Positions 8,085-17,513 of a DNA stretch of 64,000 nt are shown here, one piece after another. The notes under the pieces were generated by a model that was not told where the DNA came from, ran no database searches, and saw nothing but the letters and a program-made list of their open reading frames with translations. How positions within the stretch are numbered: position 1 is the first letter of the stretch; every line of letters begins with the position of its first letter. This DNA is from Pseudonocardia kunmingensis (GTDB taxonomy: Bacteria; Actinomycetota; Actinomycetes; Mycobacteriales; Pseudonocardiaceae), in assembly GCF_006716445.1 (NCBI RefSeq), contig NZ_VFPA01000001.1, positions 1,922,001-1,986,000 on the forward strand, written 5' to 3'. Made by a program: the position numbers and the translations under genes.

Positions 8085-9247
8085 ACGCGGACGCGGTGCG
8101 CGGCGACGCGCCCACCGGACCGAGCGAGGGGACAGAGCGAGTGGACCGCAGCACCGCGTACCGCAGGGGGGATGCCACGGCGGCGGCGCCCCGCACCGTG
8201 CCACTGGCCCGGCTGCGCGGGCACTGCGCCGCGGTCTTCCGCGCGGCCGGGCTGGACGGCGCCGCGGCCGACCTGGTCGCCGACTCGCTCGTCGACGCCG
8301 AGGCCCGCGGTATCGGCTCGCACGGCGTGAACCGGACGCGGATCTACGCCGAGCGACTGCGCGGCGGCATGATCGACGCGGCGGCCCGGCCCGCCGTCGT
8401 CCGGGAGCAACCGGGCGGCGTGCACATCGACGCCGGCAACGCCATCGGGCACCTCGGGGCGCAGGCCGGCACGGACGCCGCGGTCGAGCGTGCGCTCCAG
8501 GGCGCGGTGTGCGTGGCCGGGGTGGCCAACTCGAACCACTGCGGGACGCTCGCCTACTTCACCCGGCAGGTCGCCGCCCGCGGCCTGGTGGCGATCGCGA
8601 TGTCGACCGCTCCCCCCACGATGGTCTACTTCGGCGGGCGCACGCGCGCCGTCGGGACGAACCCGGTCAGCATGGCCGTCCCCCGGGCGGGCGGCCCGCC
8701 GGTCACCGTCGACATGGCCACCAGCGCCACCGCGCGGGGAAAGATCATCCTTGCCCACCAGCTCGGCACGGAGATCCCCGACGGCTGGGCCGTCGACGAG
8801 GCGGGGCGTCCCACCACCGACCCGGCGGCGGCGCTGCTGGGCTCGGTCCTGCCCTTCGCCGGGCCGAAGGGCTCGGGTCTGGCGATGATGGTCGAGCTGC
8901 TCTGCGGGGCGCTGGTGGCGGGCGTCACCGCCGACGGCATCGGCGACATGTACGAGGACTGGACGCGCACGCAGCGCGTCAGCCACCTGTTCATCGTGCT
9001 CAACCCGGACGGCTGGCTGGGCAGGGAGGCGTTCCTGGCCCACGTCGAGGCGTTCGCGCGCCGGGTGCACGACCTCCCGCCCGCCGAGGGCTTCGACCAG
9101 GTCCTGCTGCCCGGCGAGGTGGAGGAGAACGCCCGTGCGGCGGCGGAGCGCGACGGCGTCACGCTGTCGGCGAGCGTCGCCGCCGACCTCGACGCCATCG
9201 CCGCCGAGGTCGGGCTCGACCACCGGCTCACCACCGCACCCCGCTGA
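8081..9247 (+). CDS. Ldh2/malate-lactate dehydrogenase family oxidoreductase
   Basis: A 388-residue protein of the Ldh_2 fold, which is unrelated to classical lactate dehydrogenase. Recognisable stretches are EARGIGSHGVNRT, VANSNHCGTLAY (catalytic His region), AVGTNPVSMAVP and LPFAGPKGSGLAMMVELL. Members oxidise malate, sulfolactate or ureidoglycolate, or reduce cyclic imines, with NAD(P). The ATG at 8081 overlaps the preceding stop by 4 bp. A GTG at 8141 with AGGGGAC upstream would remove a non-conserved extension and is a real alternative. The cluster suggests oxidation of a 2-hydroxyacid derived from the imported carboxylate. Confidence 0.88.
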   Translation: MNADAVRGDAPTGPSEGTERVDRSTAYRRGDATAAAPRTVPLARLRGHCAAVFRAAGLDGAAADLVADSLVDAEARGIGSHGVNRTRIYAERLRGGMIDAAARPAVVREQPGGVHIDAGNAIGHLGAQAGTDAAVERALQGAVCVAGVANSNHCGTLAYFTRQVAARGLVAIAMSTAPPTMVYFGGRTRAVGTNPVSMAVPRAGGPPVTVDMATSATARGKIILAHQLGTEIPDGWAVDEAGRPTTDPAAALLGSVLPFAGPKGSGLAMMVELLCGALVAGVTADGIGDMYEDWTRTQRVSHLFIVLNPDGWLGREAFLAHVEAFARRVHDLPPAEGFDQVLLPGEVEENARAAAERDGVTLSASVAADLDAIAAEVGLDHRLTTAPR

Positions 9248-9274
9248 CCCCACCCGTCCGGAACGAGGAGCGCA

Positions 9275-9949
9275 ATGCAGGTCGACTGCCGTATCCATGC
9301 CGCCACCCCGCTGCCGCCCGCCGAGCTCGTCGCGCGGTTCGAGCGCCTGGCCACCTCGCTGGTCTCCGACGTCTTCGGACGCTGGGCCGGCGCCCCGAAC
9401 CTCCTGCCGCTGGCCGGCCTCGCCCCGGGACGGGTCGTGGCCGGGCCCGCCCTGACCGTCCGCACCCGGCCCGGTGACAACCTCGTCGTGCACAAGGCCC
9501 TCGACATCGCCCGTCCCGGCGAGGTCCTCGTCGTGTCGGCGGGCGGGCAGACCGACCGGGCGATCATCGGCGGTCTGATGGGCCAGTACGCCACGACGCA
9601 GCGCATCGCCGCTGTGGTGGTGGACGGCGCGGTGCGCGACATCTCCAGCCTCGGGGACGTCGCACCTCCCGTCTTCGCGGCCGGCGTCAGCCACCTCGGC
9701 CCGTACAAGAACGGGCCCGGTGACCTGCGTGGCCCGGTGTCGGTCGCCGGACTCGTCGTCCACGACGGTGACATCGTGATCGGCGACCACGACGGCATCG
9801 CCGTGGTGCCGCGCGACCGGGCCGAGGAGATCGTCGCGGCCGCCGAGAAGAAGGCGGAGGCCGAGGCCGCCGAACGCGAGGCGATCGCGGCCGGCCGGTG
9901 GGACCGCAGCTGGATCGACGCCGCGCTGAACGTCCACGAAGTCCACTGA
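9275..9949 (+). CDS. RraA-family protein, probable 4-hydroxy-4-methyl-2-oxoglutarate-type aldolase
   Basis: A 224-residue protein of the RraA/HMG-aldolase fold. GGLMGQYATT and VDGAVRDISSL hold the Gly pair and the Arg-Asp pair that bind the metal and substrate in class II pyruvate aldolases. RraA proper inhibits RNase E, but high-GC actinobacterial members in catabolic clusters usually keep the aldolase residues, as here. The C-terminus is a charged helix rich in EKKAEAEAAE. GAACGAGGAGCG precedes the ATG at 9275. Next to an Ldh2 dehydrogenase it suggests cleavage of a 2-oxo-4-hydroxy acid to pyruvate and a second oxoacid. Confidence 0.82.
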   Translation: MQVDCRIHAATPLPPAELVARFERLATSLVSDVFGRWAGAPNLLPLAGLAPGRVVAGPALTVRTRPGDNLVVHKALDIARPGEVLVVSAGGQTDRAIIGGLMGQYATTQRIAAVVVDGAVRDISSLGDVAPPVFAAGVSHLGPYKNGPGDLRGPVSVAGLVVHDGDIVIGDHDGIAVVPRDRAEEIVAAAEKKAEAEAAEREAIAAGRWDRSWIDAALNVHEVH

Positions 9950-10034
9950 CCGCGGGCGGCCGTCGAGGCCGTGAGCGGGGGAACCCGTGCGTTATCGTGG
10001 GTATCCAGAGTTTTGTATTCCAGGAGGCACGTCC

Positions 10035-10715
10035 GTGACCCCGTTGCGGCCGATCGAGTCGGTCGCCCTCGGCGACCGCACGTTCGAGACGCTGCGGCTC
10101 GCGATCATCAACGGCGACCTGGTGCCCGGCGAGCCCTTGCGCGACCGGCAGCTCGCCGAGGCACTCCAGGTGAGCCGGACGCCCGTGCGCGAGGCGCTGC
10201 ACCGGTTGGAGGCCGCGGGTCTCGTCGAGCCACGGGGCCGGGCGGGCTGGGAGGTGAGCCCGTTCACCGAGCAGGACGTGCACGAGATCTTCCAGATGCG
10301 GATGCTGCTCGAACCAGCGGGTATCGACCAGCTCGCGCGGGACCGGGACGACGAGGTGATCGCGCGCATCGCCGGGTTCTTCGACGACTTCTCACACCCC
10401 GTGCCGGTCGGGCGGTACCCCGAGTACTTCGCGCGCGACCACGCCTTCCACAACCTCATCGTCGCCTGCAGCGGGAACCGCCGGTTGCGTCGGACCTACG
10501 CCGTGATGCAGAACCACATCGACCGGGGCAGGCACTTCCTCACCACAGCGGCCGCGGGCCGGGCGGACGAGACGCTCGACGAACACCTCGCCGTCGCCCT
10601 CGCGATCCGCGATCGCGATTTCGCGGCCGCTCGGCGCGAGCTGCTGCACCACCTGCGCACCGGCGAGGAACTGATGATCGAGACGTTGCGCGCCCGGGCT
10701 ACCAGCGGCCAGTAG
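10035..10715 (+). CDS. GntR-family regulator with FCD domain
   Basis: A 226-residue regulator. The winged helix spans residues 10-75, with LAEALQVSRTPVREALHRLE as the recognition motif. The C-terminal all-helical FCD domain has the metal and ligand residues in RDHAFHNLIV and DEHLAVALA. These proteins sense carboxylic acids and sugar acids. AGGAGG at 10022-10027 fixes the GTG at 10035. It closes the transporter/catabolic cluster and probably represses it, with the imported acid or a product as inducer. The leader has two GTATnCC-containing stretches (10000-10022) that may be its own binding site. Confidence 0.88.
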   Translation: MTPLRPIESVALGDRTFETLRLAIINGDLVPGEPLRDRQLAEALQVSRTPVREALHRLEAAGLVEPRGRAGWEVSPFTEQDVHEIFQMRMLLEPAGIDQLARDRDDEVIARIAGFFDDFSHPVPVGRYPEYFARDHAFHNLIVACSGNRRLRRTYAVMQNHIDRGRHFLTTAAAGRADETLDEHLAVALAIRDRDFAAARRELLHHLRTGEELMIETLRARATSGQ

Positions 10716-10785
10716 AGGGCGATTCGATCACGCAGCGTCACTGGGCCACACTCAGTGGCGACGACCCCCGACCGCAGGAGCGCGC

Positions 10786-11583
10786 GTGTCCGACCCCGCC
10801 ATCGCCGTGTCCGACCGACCGATGGCGTCCCACCAGTACCGCTATGTCGAGACCCATGCGTGGTGGCTGGGGACCTTCGGCCCCCACCAGCACCTCACCG
10901 AGCACCGGCTGCGGCAGTGGGTGCCTGCCCGCCCCGAACGGGAGTGGGTGCTCGAGCGCGAGCTGACCGGCGCGCAGCGCTGGCTCTCGGGCTCGGCGGA
11001 GGAGGCCCGCGCGGACGGGTTCGACCTGCGCGACATCGCGCCCGTCGGCCGGTTCCGCGCCCCCTACGGGGACTTCGACGCCGGCCCGGACGCCGATCTC
11101 GGCGTGGACCTGGACTCGTTCTGCGCCCGTCCGCGCCCGCCGCGGCGCGGCAGCTGGCAGTCCCCGACGCCGGAGTTCCTGCAGAACCTCCCCCGGGACC
11201 CGGACGTCCTGCTCGACAAGCTGCGCGAGGACAACCCCGGCAGCTGGTTCGGGCCGTTCGCGGCCGCCGTCACGGCCCTGCGCACGGCGCTGGTACCCGC
11301 GGAGCTGCGTGCCGCGTTCTTCCGCGCGCTCTCCGCGCTGCCCGGCGTCCGGATCGGCGACGAGGCCGCGAACGTGGACGGGCACTCCTGCGTGGCGATC
11401 GTCCACGACGCCGGGCGCACGCGCACCGAGCTGCTGCTCGACCCGTCGGACGGCCAGTTCGCCGGCGAGCGCGACACGTTGCGCACCGACTCCCGCTTCG
11501 GTCTGCCTGCGGGCACCGTGATCAGCACGACCGCGGTGCGCACGGCCGTCGTCGACGCGGCCGGTGAGCTCCCCGTCACCTGA
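10786..11583 (+). CDS. hypothetical protein, similar to the C-terminal half of CU044_5270-type proteins
   Basis: A 265-residue protein with no membrane segment. The middle part, SPTPEFLQNLPRDPDVLLDKL, and the later AAFFRALSALPGVRIGDEA resemble the conserved region of CU044_5270-family proteins. Those normally follow an ECF sigma factor and carry an N-terminal membrane helix, which is missing here. WWLGTFGPHQHLTEHRLRQW near the N-terminus is unusually aromatic. The gene stands alone between the GntR regulator and kgd, with the GTG at 10786. I cannot assign a role. Confidence 0.6.
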   Translation: MSDPAIAVSDRPMASHQYRYVETHAWWLGTFGPHQHLTEHRLRQWVPARPEREWVLERELTGAQRWLSGSAEEARADGFDLRDIAPVGRFRAPYGDFDAGPDADLGVDLDSFCARPRPPRRGSWQSPTPEFLQNLPRDPDVLLDKLREDNPGSWFGPFAAAVTALRTALVPAELRAAFFRALSALPGVRIGDEAANVDGHSCVAIVHDAGRTRTELLLDPSDGQFAGERDTLRTDSRFGLPAGTVISTTAVRTAVVDAAGELPVT

Positions 11584-11708
11584 ACCGACCCCTGAACCGG
11601 TGCAGCCGCGCGCCTCCCGTGCGCGGTACCCGGCCCCGGATCGCGAGGACTAACCTGGCGTGCAGTCCTCGGCGATGACGATGCGATCCGATCAAGGCGG
11701 TCTTCAGC

Positions 11709-14700
11709 GTGTCCAGCAGCAGTACGTCCAGTCCGGCAGGCGAGTTCGGGCCCAACGAGTGGCTCGTCGAGGAGATGTACCAGCGCTTCCTCGACGACCC
11801 GAGCACCGTCGACCCCGCGTGGCACGAGTTCTTCGCCGACTACCGCCCGACCGACGACGCAACCGACGGCACGACCGAGCGTCCCGCCGATCGCGGCGAC
11901 GTCGCGCAGAAGTCCGTGCAGCAGGCCGCGCAGCAGCCCGCCACGCCGTCGGCTCCGTCACAGGCGCCCACGGCGCCGGCCCCTCGCCCCGCGGCCGAGT
12001 CGGCCGAGCCCACCGAGCGCAAGCGGGTCGCCGACCGCAGCGCGCTCACGCCGCCGCCCGCGGGCGGGGCGAACGGCAGCGCCGCCCCCCGGGCGAGCAA
12101 GGCGGGCAGCGGCACCGCCGCCAAGCCGGCCGCCGGCAGCACGTCGCAGGCCGCGCGGCCCGCCGGCGTGTCCGGTGACGACGGCGCGGGCACCGCCACC
12201 CCGCTGCGGGGCGCCGCGAACGCGGTCGTCAAGAACATGAACGCCTCGCTCACCGTGCCCACGGCCACGAGCGTGCGCGCGGTCCCGGCGAAGCTGCTCG
12301 CCGACAACCGCGTCGTCATCAACAACCAGCTCAAGCGCACCCGCGGCGGGAAGATCTCCTTCACGCACCTGATCGGCTTCGCGCTGGTCAAGGCGCTCGC
12401 CGACTTCCCGGGGATGAACCGCCACTTCGCCGAGAACGACGGCAGGCCCACCGTCGTGCAGCCCGACCACGTCAACCTCGGGCTGGCGATCGACCTGCCG
12501 GGCAAGAACGGGCAGCGCTCGCTCGTCGTCGTCTCGATCAAGGGCTGCGAGACGATGAACTTCGCGCAGTTCTGGTCGGCCTACGAGGCCATCGTCCACA
12601 AGGCGCGGGCCGGCAGCCTGGCGGCCGAGGACTTCGCCGGCACCACCATCAGCCTCACCAACCCCGGCACGCTGGGCACCAACCACTCGGTGCCGCGGCT
12701 GATGCAGGGCCAGGGCGCGATCATCGGCGTCGGTGCGATGGAGTACCCGGCGGAGTTCCAGGGCGCGAGCGAGGAGCGGCTCGCCGAGTTCGGCGTCAGC
12801 AAGATCATCACGCTGACCTCGACGTACGACCACCGGATCATCCAGGGCGCCGAGTCGGGCGACTTCCTGCGCCGCGTGCACGCGCTGCTGCTGGGCGAGG
12901 ACGAGTTCTACGACCAGATCTTCCGCTCGCTGCGGGTGCCGTACGAGCCCGTGCGGTGGGTCAAGGACATCCCCGAGGGCGCGGTCGACAAGACCGCCCG
13001 CGTGATCGAGGTGATCGACGCGCACCGCACCCGCGGGCACCTCATGGCCGACACCGACCCGCTGAACTACCGCCAGCGCCGCCACCCCGACCTGGACATC
13101 CTCTCCCACGGCCTGACGCTGTGGGACCTCGACCGGGAGTTCGCGGTCGGCGGGTTCGCCGGGCAGCAGCACATGAAGCTGCGCGACGTGCTCGGCGTGC
13201 TGCGCGACGCCTACTGCCGCACGATCGGCACCGAGTACATGCACATCGCCGACCCCGAGCAGCGCGCCTGGCTGCAGGAGCGCATCGAGGTGCCGCACCA
13301 GAAGCCGAACGCCGCCGAGCAGAAGTACGTGCTCTCCAAGCTCAACGCGGCCGAGGCGTTCGAGACGTTCCTGCAGACCAAGTACGTCGGGCAGAAGCGG
13401 TTCTCCCTCGAGGGCGGCGAGACCGTCATCCCGCTGCTGGACGCCGTGCTGGACAAGGCCGCCGAGCAGGAGCTCGACGAGGTCGTGATCGGCATGCCGC
13501 ACCGGGGGCGGCTCAACGTGCTGGCCAACATCGTCGGCAAGCCGATCAGCCAGATCTTCCGCGAGTTCGAGGGCAACCTCGACCCGGGCCAGGCCCACGG
13601 CTCCGGCGACGTGAAGTACCACCTCGGCGCCGAGGGCAAGTACTTCCGGATGTTCGGTGACGGCGAGACGGTCGTGTCGCTCGCCTCGAACCCGTCGCAC
13701 CTGGAGGCGGTCGACCCGGTCCTCGAGGGCATCGTCCGCGCCAAGCAGGACCTGCTCGACCGGGGCGAGGGCGGGTTCACCGTGCTGCCGCTGATGCTGC
13801 ACGGCGACGCCGCGTTCGCCGGTCAGGGCGTGGTCGCCGAGACGCTGAACCTGGCCAAGCTGCGCGGCTACCGCACCGGCGGCACCGTGCACGTCGTCGT
13901 CAACAACCAGGTCGGGTTCACCACCGCGCCGGAGCACTCCCGCAGCTCGCAGTACTCCACCGACGTCGCGAAGATGATCGACGCGCCGGTCTTCCACGTG
14001 AACGGCGACGATCCGGAGGCCTGCGTCTGGGTGGCGAAGCTGGCGGTCGAGTACCGGCAGCGCTGGAACAACGACGTCGTGATCGACATGATCTGCTACC
14101 GGCGGCGCGGCCACAACGAGGGCGACGACCCCTCGATGACGCAGCCGGCGATGTACGACATCATCGACGCCAAGCGCAGCGTCCGGAAGATCTACACCGA
14201 GTCGCTGATCGGCCGTGGTGACATCACCATGGAGGAGGCCGAGCACGCGCTGAAGGACTTCTCCAACCAGCTGGAGCACGTCTTCAACGAGGTCCGCGAG
14301 CTGGAGAAGACCCCGCCTGCGCCGAGCCCGTCCGTGGAGCAGGAGCAGTCGGTGCCCACCGACCTCGACACCTCGGTGTCGCTGGAGGTCGTGCACCGCA
14401 TCGGCGACGCGCACGTCGAGCTGCCCGAGGGCTTCACCGTGCACCAGCGCGTCAAGCCGGTGCTGCAGAAGCGCGAGAAGATGTCGCGCGAGGGCAACGT
14501 CGACTGGGCGTTCGGCGAGCTGCTCGCCCTCGGCTCGCTCGTGATGGACGGCAAGCTCGTGCGGCTGTCCGGGCAGGACACCCGCCGCGGCACGTTCGTG
14601 CAGCGCCACTCGGTGGTCATCGACCGGCGCACCGGCGAGGAGTACTACCCGCTGCGCAACCTGTCCGAGGACCAGGACCGGTTCCTGCCCTACGACTCCG

Positions 14701-15539
14701 CGCTCTCGGAGTTCGCGGCCGTCGGCTTCGAGTACGGCTACTCCGTGGCCAACCCGAACGCCTTCGTGGCGTGGGAGGCGCAGTTCGGCGACTTCGTCAA
14801 CGGCGCGCAGTCGATCATCGACGAGTTCATCTCGTCCGGTGAGGCCAAGTGGGGCCAGATGTCCGACGTGGTGCTGATGCTGCCGCACGGCCTGGAGGGC
14901 CAGGGGCCGGACCACTCGTCGGGCCGCATCGAGCGGTTCCTGCAGCTGTGCGCCGAGGGCTCGATGACGGTCGCCATCCCCACCGAGCCTGCCAACTACT
15001 TCCACCTGCTGCGCCGGCACGCGATGGACGGGGTCCGCCGCCCGCTGGTGGTGTTCACGCCCAAGTGGATGCTGCGCGCCAAGCAGGCCGTCAGCCCGCT
15101 GTCCGACTTCACCGGCGGCCGTTTCCGCGCCGTGATCGACGACCCGCGCTTCCGGGAGAACGACGGCCCGGCGTCCGACGTGCGGAAGGTCCTGCTCTGC
15201 TACGGCAAGCTCTACTACGAGCTGGCCGCGGCGCGCGAGAAGCGGGGCATCGAGGACACCGCCATCGTCCGCGTCGAGCAGCTGTACCCGGTGGCGGACC
15301 GCCAGCTCGCGTCGGTGCTGGAGCGCTACCCCAACGCCGAGGACATCCGGTGGGTCCAGGAGGAACCGGCCAACCAGGGCGCGTGGCCGTTCATGGGGCT
15401 GGAGCTGCCGGCCAAGCTGCCGCGGCTCGTCGGGTTCCGGCGGGTGTCGCGGCGTCGGATGGCCGCACCGGCCGCCGGCTCGGGCAAGGTCCACGAGGTC
15501 GAGCAGAACGCCCTCATCGACGAGGCGTTCGGGAGCTGA
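11709..15539 (+). CDS. kgd: multifunctional 2-oxoglutarate dehydrogenase E1/E2, 2-oxoglutarate decarboxylase
   Basis: A 1276-residue TCA-cycle enzyme of the actinobacterial fused type. A short E1-like leader ([16 protein letters not shown]) is followed by an Ala/Pro-rich linker to about residue 165. Next is a lipoyl-less E2 acyltransferase domain with [15 protein letters not shown] at about residue 372. The thiamine-dependent E1 part includes [10 protein letters not shown] (about 597), GDAAFAGQG (about 699) and NNQVGFTT. It turns 2-oxoglutarate into succinyl-CoA with a separate E2p/E3, or into succinic semialdehyde. The length matches M. tuberculosis Kgd. A DUF6104 gene starts 6 bp after its stop. 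Confidence 0.97.
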   Translation: MSSSSTSSPAGEFGPNEWLVEEMYQRFLDDPSTVDPAWHEFFADYRPTDDATDGTTERPADRGDVAQKSVQQAAQQPATPSAPSQAPTAPAPRPAAESAEPTERKRVADRSALTPPPAGGANGSAAPRASKAGSGTAAKPAAGSTSQAARPAGVSGDDGAGTATPLRGAANAVVKNMNASLTVPTATSVRAVPAKLLADNRVVINNQLKRTRGGKISFTHLIGFALVKALADFPGMNRHFAENDGRPTVVQPDHVNLGLAIDLPGKNGQRSLVVVSIKGCETMNFAQFWSAYEAIVHKARAGSLAAEDFAGTTISLTNPGTLGTNHSVPRLMQGQGAIIGVGAMEYPAEFQGASEERLAEFGVSKIITLTSTYDHRIIQGAESGDFLRRVHALLLGEDEFYDQIFRSLRVPYEPVRWVKDIPEGAVDKTARVIEVIDAHRTRGHLMADTDPLNYRQRRHPDLDILSHGLTLWDLDREFAVGGFAGQQHMKLRDVLGVLRDAYCRTIGTEYMHIADPEQRAWLQERIEVPHQKPNAAEQKYVLSKLNAAEAFETFLQTKYVGQKRFSLEGGETVIPLLDAVLDKAAEQELDEVVIGMPHRGRLNVLANIVGKPISQIFREFEGNLDPGQAHGSGDVKYHLGAEGKYFRMFGDGETVVSLASNPSHLEAVDPVLEGIVRAKQDLLDRGEGGFTVLPLMLHGDAAFAGQGVVAETLNLAKLRGYRTGGTVHVVVNNQVGFTTAPEHSRSSQYSTDVAKMIDAPVFHVNGDDPEACVWVAKLAVEYRQRWNNDVVIDMICYRRRGHNEGDDPSMTQPAMYDIIDAKRSVRKIYTESLIGRGDITMEEAEHALKDFSNQLEHVFNEVRELEKTPPAPSPSVEQEQSVPTDLDTSVSLEVVHRIGDAHVELPEGFTVHQRVKPVLQKREKMSREGNVDWAFGELLALGSLVMDGKLVRLSGQDTRRGTFVQRHSVVIDRRTGEEYYPLRNLSEDQDRFLPYDSALSEFAAVGFEYGYSVANPNAFVAWEAQFGDFVNGAQSIIDEFISSGEAKWGQMSDVVLMLPHGLEGQGPDHSSGRIERFLQLCAEGSMTVAIPTEPANYFHLLRRHAMDGVRRPLVVFTPKWMLRAKQAVSPLSDFTGGRFRAVIDDPRFRENDGPASDVRKVLLCYGKLYYELAAAREKRGIEDTAIVRVEQLYPVADRQLASVLERYPNAEDIRWVQEEPANQGAWPFMGLELPAKLPRLVGFRRVSRRRMAAPAAGSGKVHEVEQNALIDEAFGS

Positions 15540-15545
15540 TCCTTC

Positions 15546-15719
15546 ATGTACGCCACGGACCGGGGTATCGAGGAGCTCGTCGAGCGGCGCGGTGACGAGC
15601 AGGTCAGCGTGGAGTGGCTGGCCGAGCGGCTGCGCGTCTTCGTCGACCTCAACCCCGCCTTCGAGGACGCGGTGGAACGCGTGGCGAGCTTCCTGGCGAG
15701 AGACGACGCCGACGCCTGA
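15546..15719 (+). CDS. DUF6104-type small protein
   Basis: A 57-residue protein (MYATDRGIEELVERRGDE) starting with the ATG six bases after kgd. The middle reads WLAERLRVFVDLNP and the end is acidic. It matches what I remember of the DUF6104 family, which follows kgd in many actinobacteria. It is helical, without membrane segments, and its function is unknown. The conserved position suggests some link to the 2-oxoglutarate node. It is followed by a 49-bp palindrome. Confidence 0.8.
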   Translation: MYATDRGIEELVERRGDEQVSVEWLAERLRVFVDLNPAFEDAVERVASFLARDDADA

Positions 15720-15735
15720 CGCGCGTCCCGCGCCT

Positions 15736-15784
15736 GACGAACGGCACTCTCGTCGGCCAGGTGCCGACGGGAGTGCCGTTCGTC
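15736..15784. repeat. 49-bp dispersed palindrome, copy 1
   Basis: The left arm GACGAACGGCACTCTCGTC (15736-15754) and a right arm that is nearly its reverse complement (15766-15784, GACGGGAGTGCCGTTCGTC) flank an 11-nt centre. Two more copies of exactly the same length occur at 37173 and 57942. This one lies between the convergent stops of the DUF6104 gene and the amidohydrolase. It could fold into a strong hairpin on either strand, so a bidirectional terminator role is possible. Confidence 0.85.
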
Positions 15785-15796
15785 GGTCTGTCGGTG

Positions 15797-17431
15797 CTAC
15801 CCCGCGGAGCGCTCGTAGGCGAGCTCGCCGCCCACCACCGTCGCGCGCACCTCGATCTCGGCGATCCGCTCCGGCTCGACGGCGAGCAGGTCCTCCGAGA
15901 GCACCGTGAAGTCGGCGAGGGCGCCGGCGACGAGCGTGCCCTTGCGGTGCTCCTCGCGCACCGCGTAGGCCGAGCCGTGGGTGTAGGCGCGCAGGGCCTG
16001 CTCGACGGTGACGCGCTCGCCGGGCGCGAGCTCCTGCCCGGAGCGGGTGCGGCGGTTGACCATGTCGTGGATGCCGAGCAGCGGCGCCCCGTCGACGACG
16101 GGGGTGTCGCTGCTGCCGGGCAGGACCATGCCGGCGTCCAGCAGGCTGCGCATCCGGTAGCAGTGCTCGCTGCGCTCGGGCCCGAGGGCGGTGCGCATGC
16201 CGTCGCCGAGCTCGGTGATGAACCGGCCCTGCGGCACCGCGACGACGCCGAGGGCGGCCGCCCGGGCGACCTGCCGGTCGTCGGCCACGGCGAAGTGCTC
16301 GATGCGGTGGCGGGTGTCGGGCCGCGGGTGGTCGCGCTGGGCCTGCTCGTACACGTCGAGCACGTGGTCGATCGCCGCGTCGCCGATGGCGTGCGCGGCC
16401 ACCTGCCAGCCCGCCCGGTGTGCACCGACCAGCAGCGGCGCCATCTCCTGCGGCTCGAACAGCATGAAGCCGGTGTTGTCGTCCTCACCGGCGTAGCAGC
16501 ACGTCATCGCGGCCGAGCGGCCGATGAGCGAGCCGTCGGTGAGGATCTTGACCGGCCCGATCCGGAGCCACTCGTCGCCGAACCCGCTGCGCAGTCCCAG
16601 GTCCAGCCCGCGCAGCCCGTCCTCGCCCGCCACGGCGTGCAGCGCGGTGACGTAGGGCATGAGCGTCATCCGCACGCCGAGCGCGCCGGACTCGCGGGCG
16701 CGCTGGAAGGCGTGCAGGTCGAGCGGGCTGTTGCCGAGCCCGTCGATGGTCCCGATCCCGGGCTCGGTCGCGCTGGTCAGCCCCTCGGACAGCGCCACCC
16801 GGGAGGCCTCGGCGATGTTCGCCTCGATCTCGGCGACCGGCAGGGGCTCGAACGCGCCGCGCACCAGCGGCATCGCCCGCTCCTGCAGCAGCCCGGCCGG
16901 GCGCCCGTCAGGGCCGCGCACGACGTGCCCGCCCTCGACGTCGGGCACGCCGTCGCGGCCCGGGAAGCCCGCGCGCGCGAACGCCTCGGTGTTCGCCACG
17001 CCCATGTGCCCCGAGACGTGCTCGATCCAGATCGGGCGCCCTCCGGTCACCTCGTCGAGCCGCTCGGCGAGCGGATGCGCACCGATCTTGTTCTGGTCGT
17101 ACCCGCCCGCGTGGACCCACGCGTCGCGCGGCAGTGCCTCGGCCGCGCGCGCGACCGCGGCGTAGAGCGCGTCGAGCGAGGTGACCACGTGCGAGCGCAG
17201 GTCCAGCGCGCGCAACCGGCGGCCCCGCATGCTCAGGTGGTGGTGGGCGTCGTTGAAGCCGGGCACGACGAAGGCGCCCCCCAGGTCGACGGTCCGGACG
17301 GCGCCCACCCCGTCCAGCTCGTCGTCGAACCCGACGATGCGCCCGCCGAGCACACCGACCCGGTGCGCCCGCGGCCGCGCGGGGTCCATCGTCACGAACC
17401 GCCCGCCTTCGTAGATCGCATCCAGCCGCAT
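15797..17431 (-). CDS. amidohydrolase (YtcJ/Amidohydro_3 family)
   Basis: A 544-residue metal-dependent hydrolase. The metal-binding motif DAHHHL lies at about residues 61-66, after a strand ending VVPGFN. Later metal and substrate residues are in HAIGDAAIDHVLD, HRIEHF and SSDTPVVDG. The size and motif order are those of the YtcJ group, whose members cleave N-formyl or N-acyl compounds and related amides. The ATG at 17431 gives MRLDAIYEGGRF, the usual strand that opens the fold. It is divergent from a LysR regulator whose box lies at 17490-17504, so it is probably that regulator's target. Confidence 0.87.
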   Translation of the reverse strand: MRLDAIYEGGRFVTMDPARPRAHRVGVLGGRIVGFDDELDGVGAVRTVDLGGAFVVPGFNDAHHHLSMRGRRLRALDLRSHVVTSLDALYAAVARAAEALPRDAWVHAGGYDQNKIGAHPLAERLDEVTGGRPIWIEHVSGHMGVANTEAFARAGFPGRDGVPDVEGGHVVRGPDGRPAGLLQERAMPLVRGAFEPLPVAEIEANIAEASRVALSEGLTSATEPGIGTIDGLGNSPLDLHAFQRARESGALGVRMTLMPYVTALHAVAGEDGLRGLDLGLRSGFGDEWLRIGPVKILTDGSLIGRSAAMTCCYAGEDDNTGFMLFEPQEMAPLLVGAHRAGWQVAAHAIGDAAIDHVLDVYEQAQRDHPRPDTRHRIEHFAVADDRQVARAAALGVVAVPQGRFITELGDGMRTALGPERSEHCYRMRSLLDAGMVLPGSSDTPVVDGAPLLGIHDMVNRRTRSGQELAPGERVTVEQALRAYTHGSAYAVREEHRKGTLVAGALADFTVLSEDLLAVEPERIAEIEVRATVVGGELAYERSAG

Positions 17432-17489
17432 CCCCGGGACGCTACGCACGCCCGTCCGGCCCCGCGACTACGAGAACTGGTGGCCGAGC

Positions 17490-17504
17490 ATGCCGATGCG
17501 GCAT
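17490..17504. promoter_or_regulatory. LysR-type box, copy 1
   Basis: ATGCCGATGCGGCAT is a 15-bp palindrome with the T-N11-A layout of LysR-type binding sites. It lies 10 bases before the GTG of the LysR gene and 59 bases from the amidohydrolase start. A near-identical box stands at 18465-18479 before the transporter gene. Autoregulation is the natural reading. Confidence 0.65.
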
Positions 17505-17513
17505 GGTGCGGCC

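Noticed and set aside
11958..15494. A 1178-codon open frame on the minus strand opposite kgd
   Set aside because: It is an antisense shadow produced by GC-rich third positions of kgd; the protein is Arg/Val/Leu low-complexity with no family features, while kgd is unmistakable.
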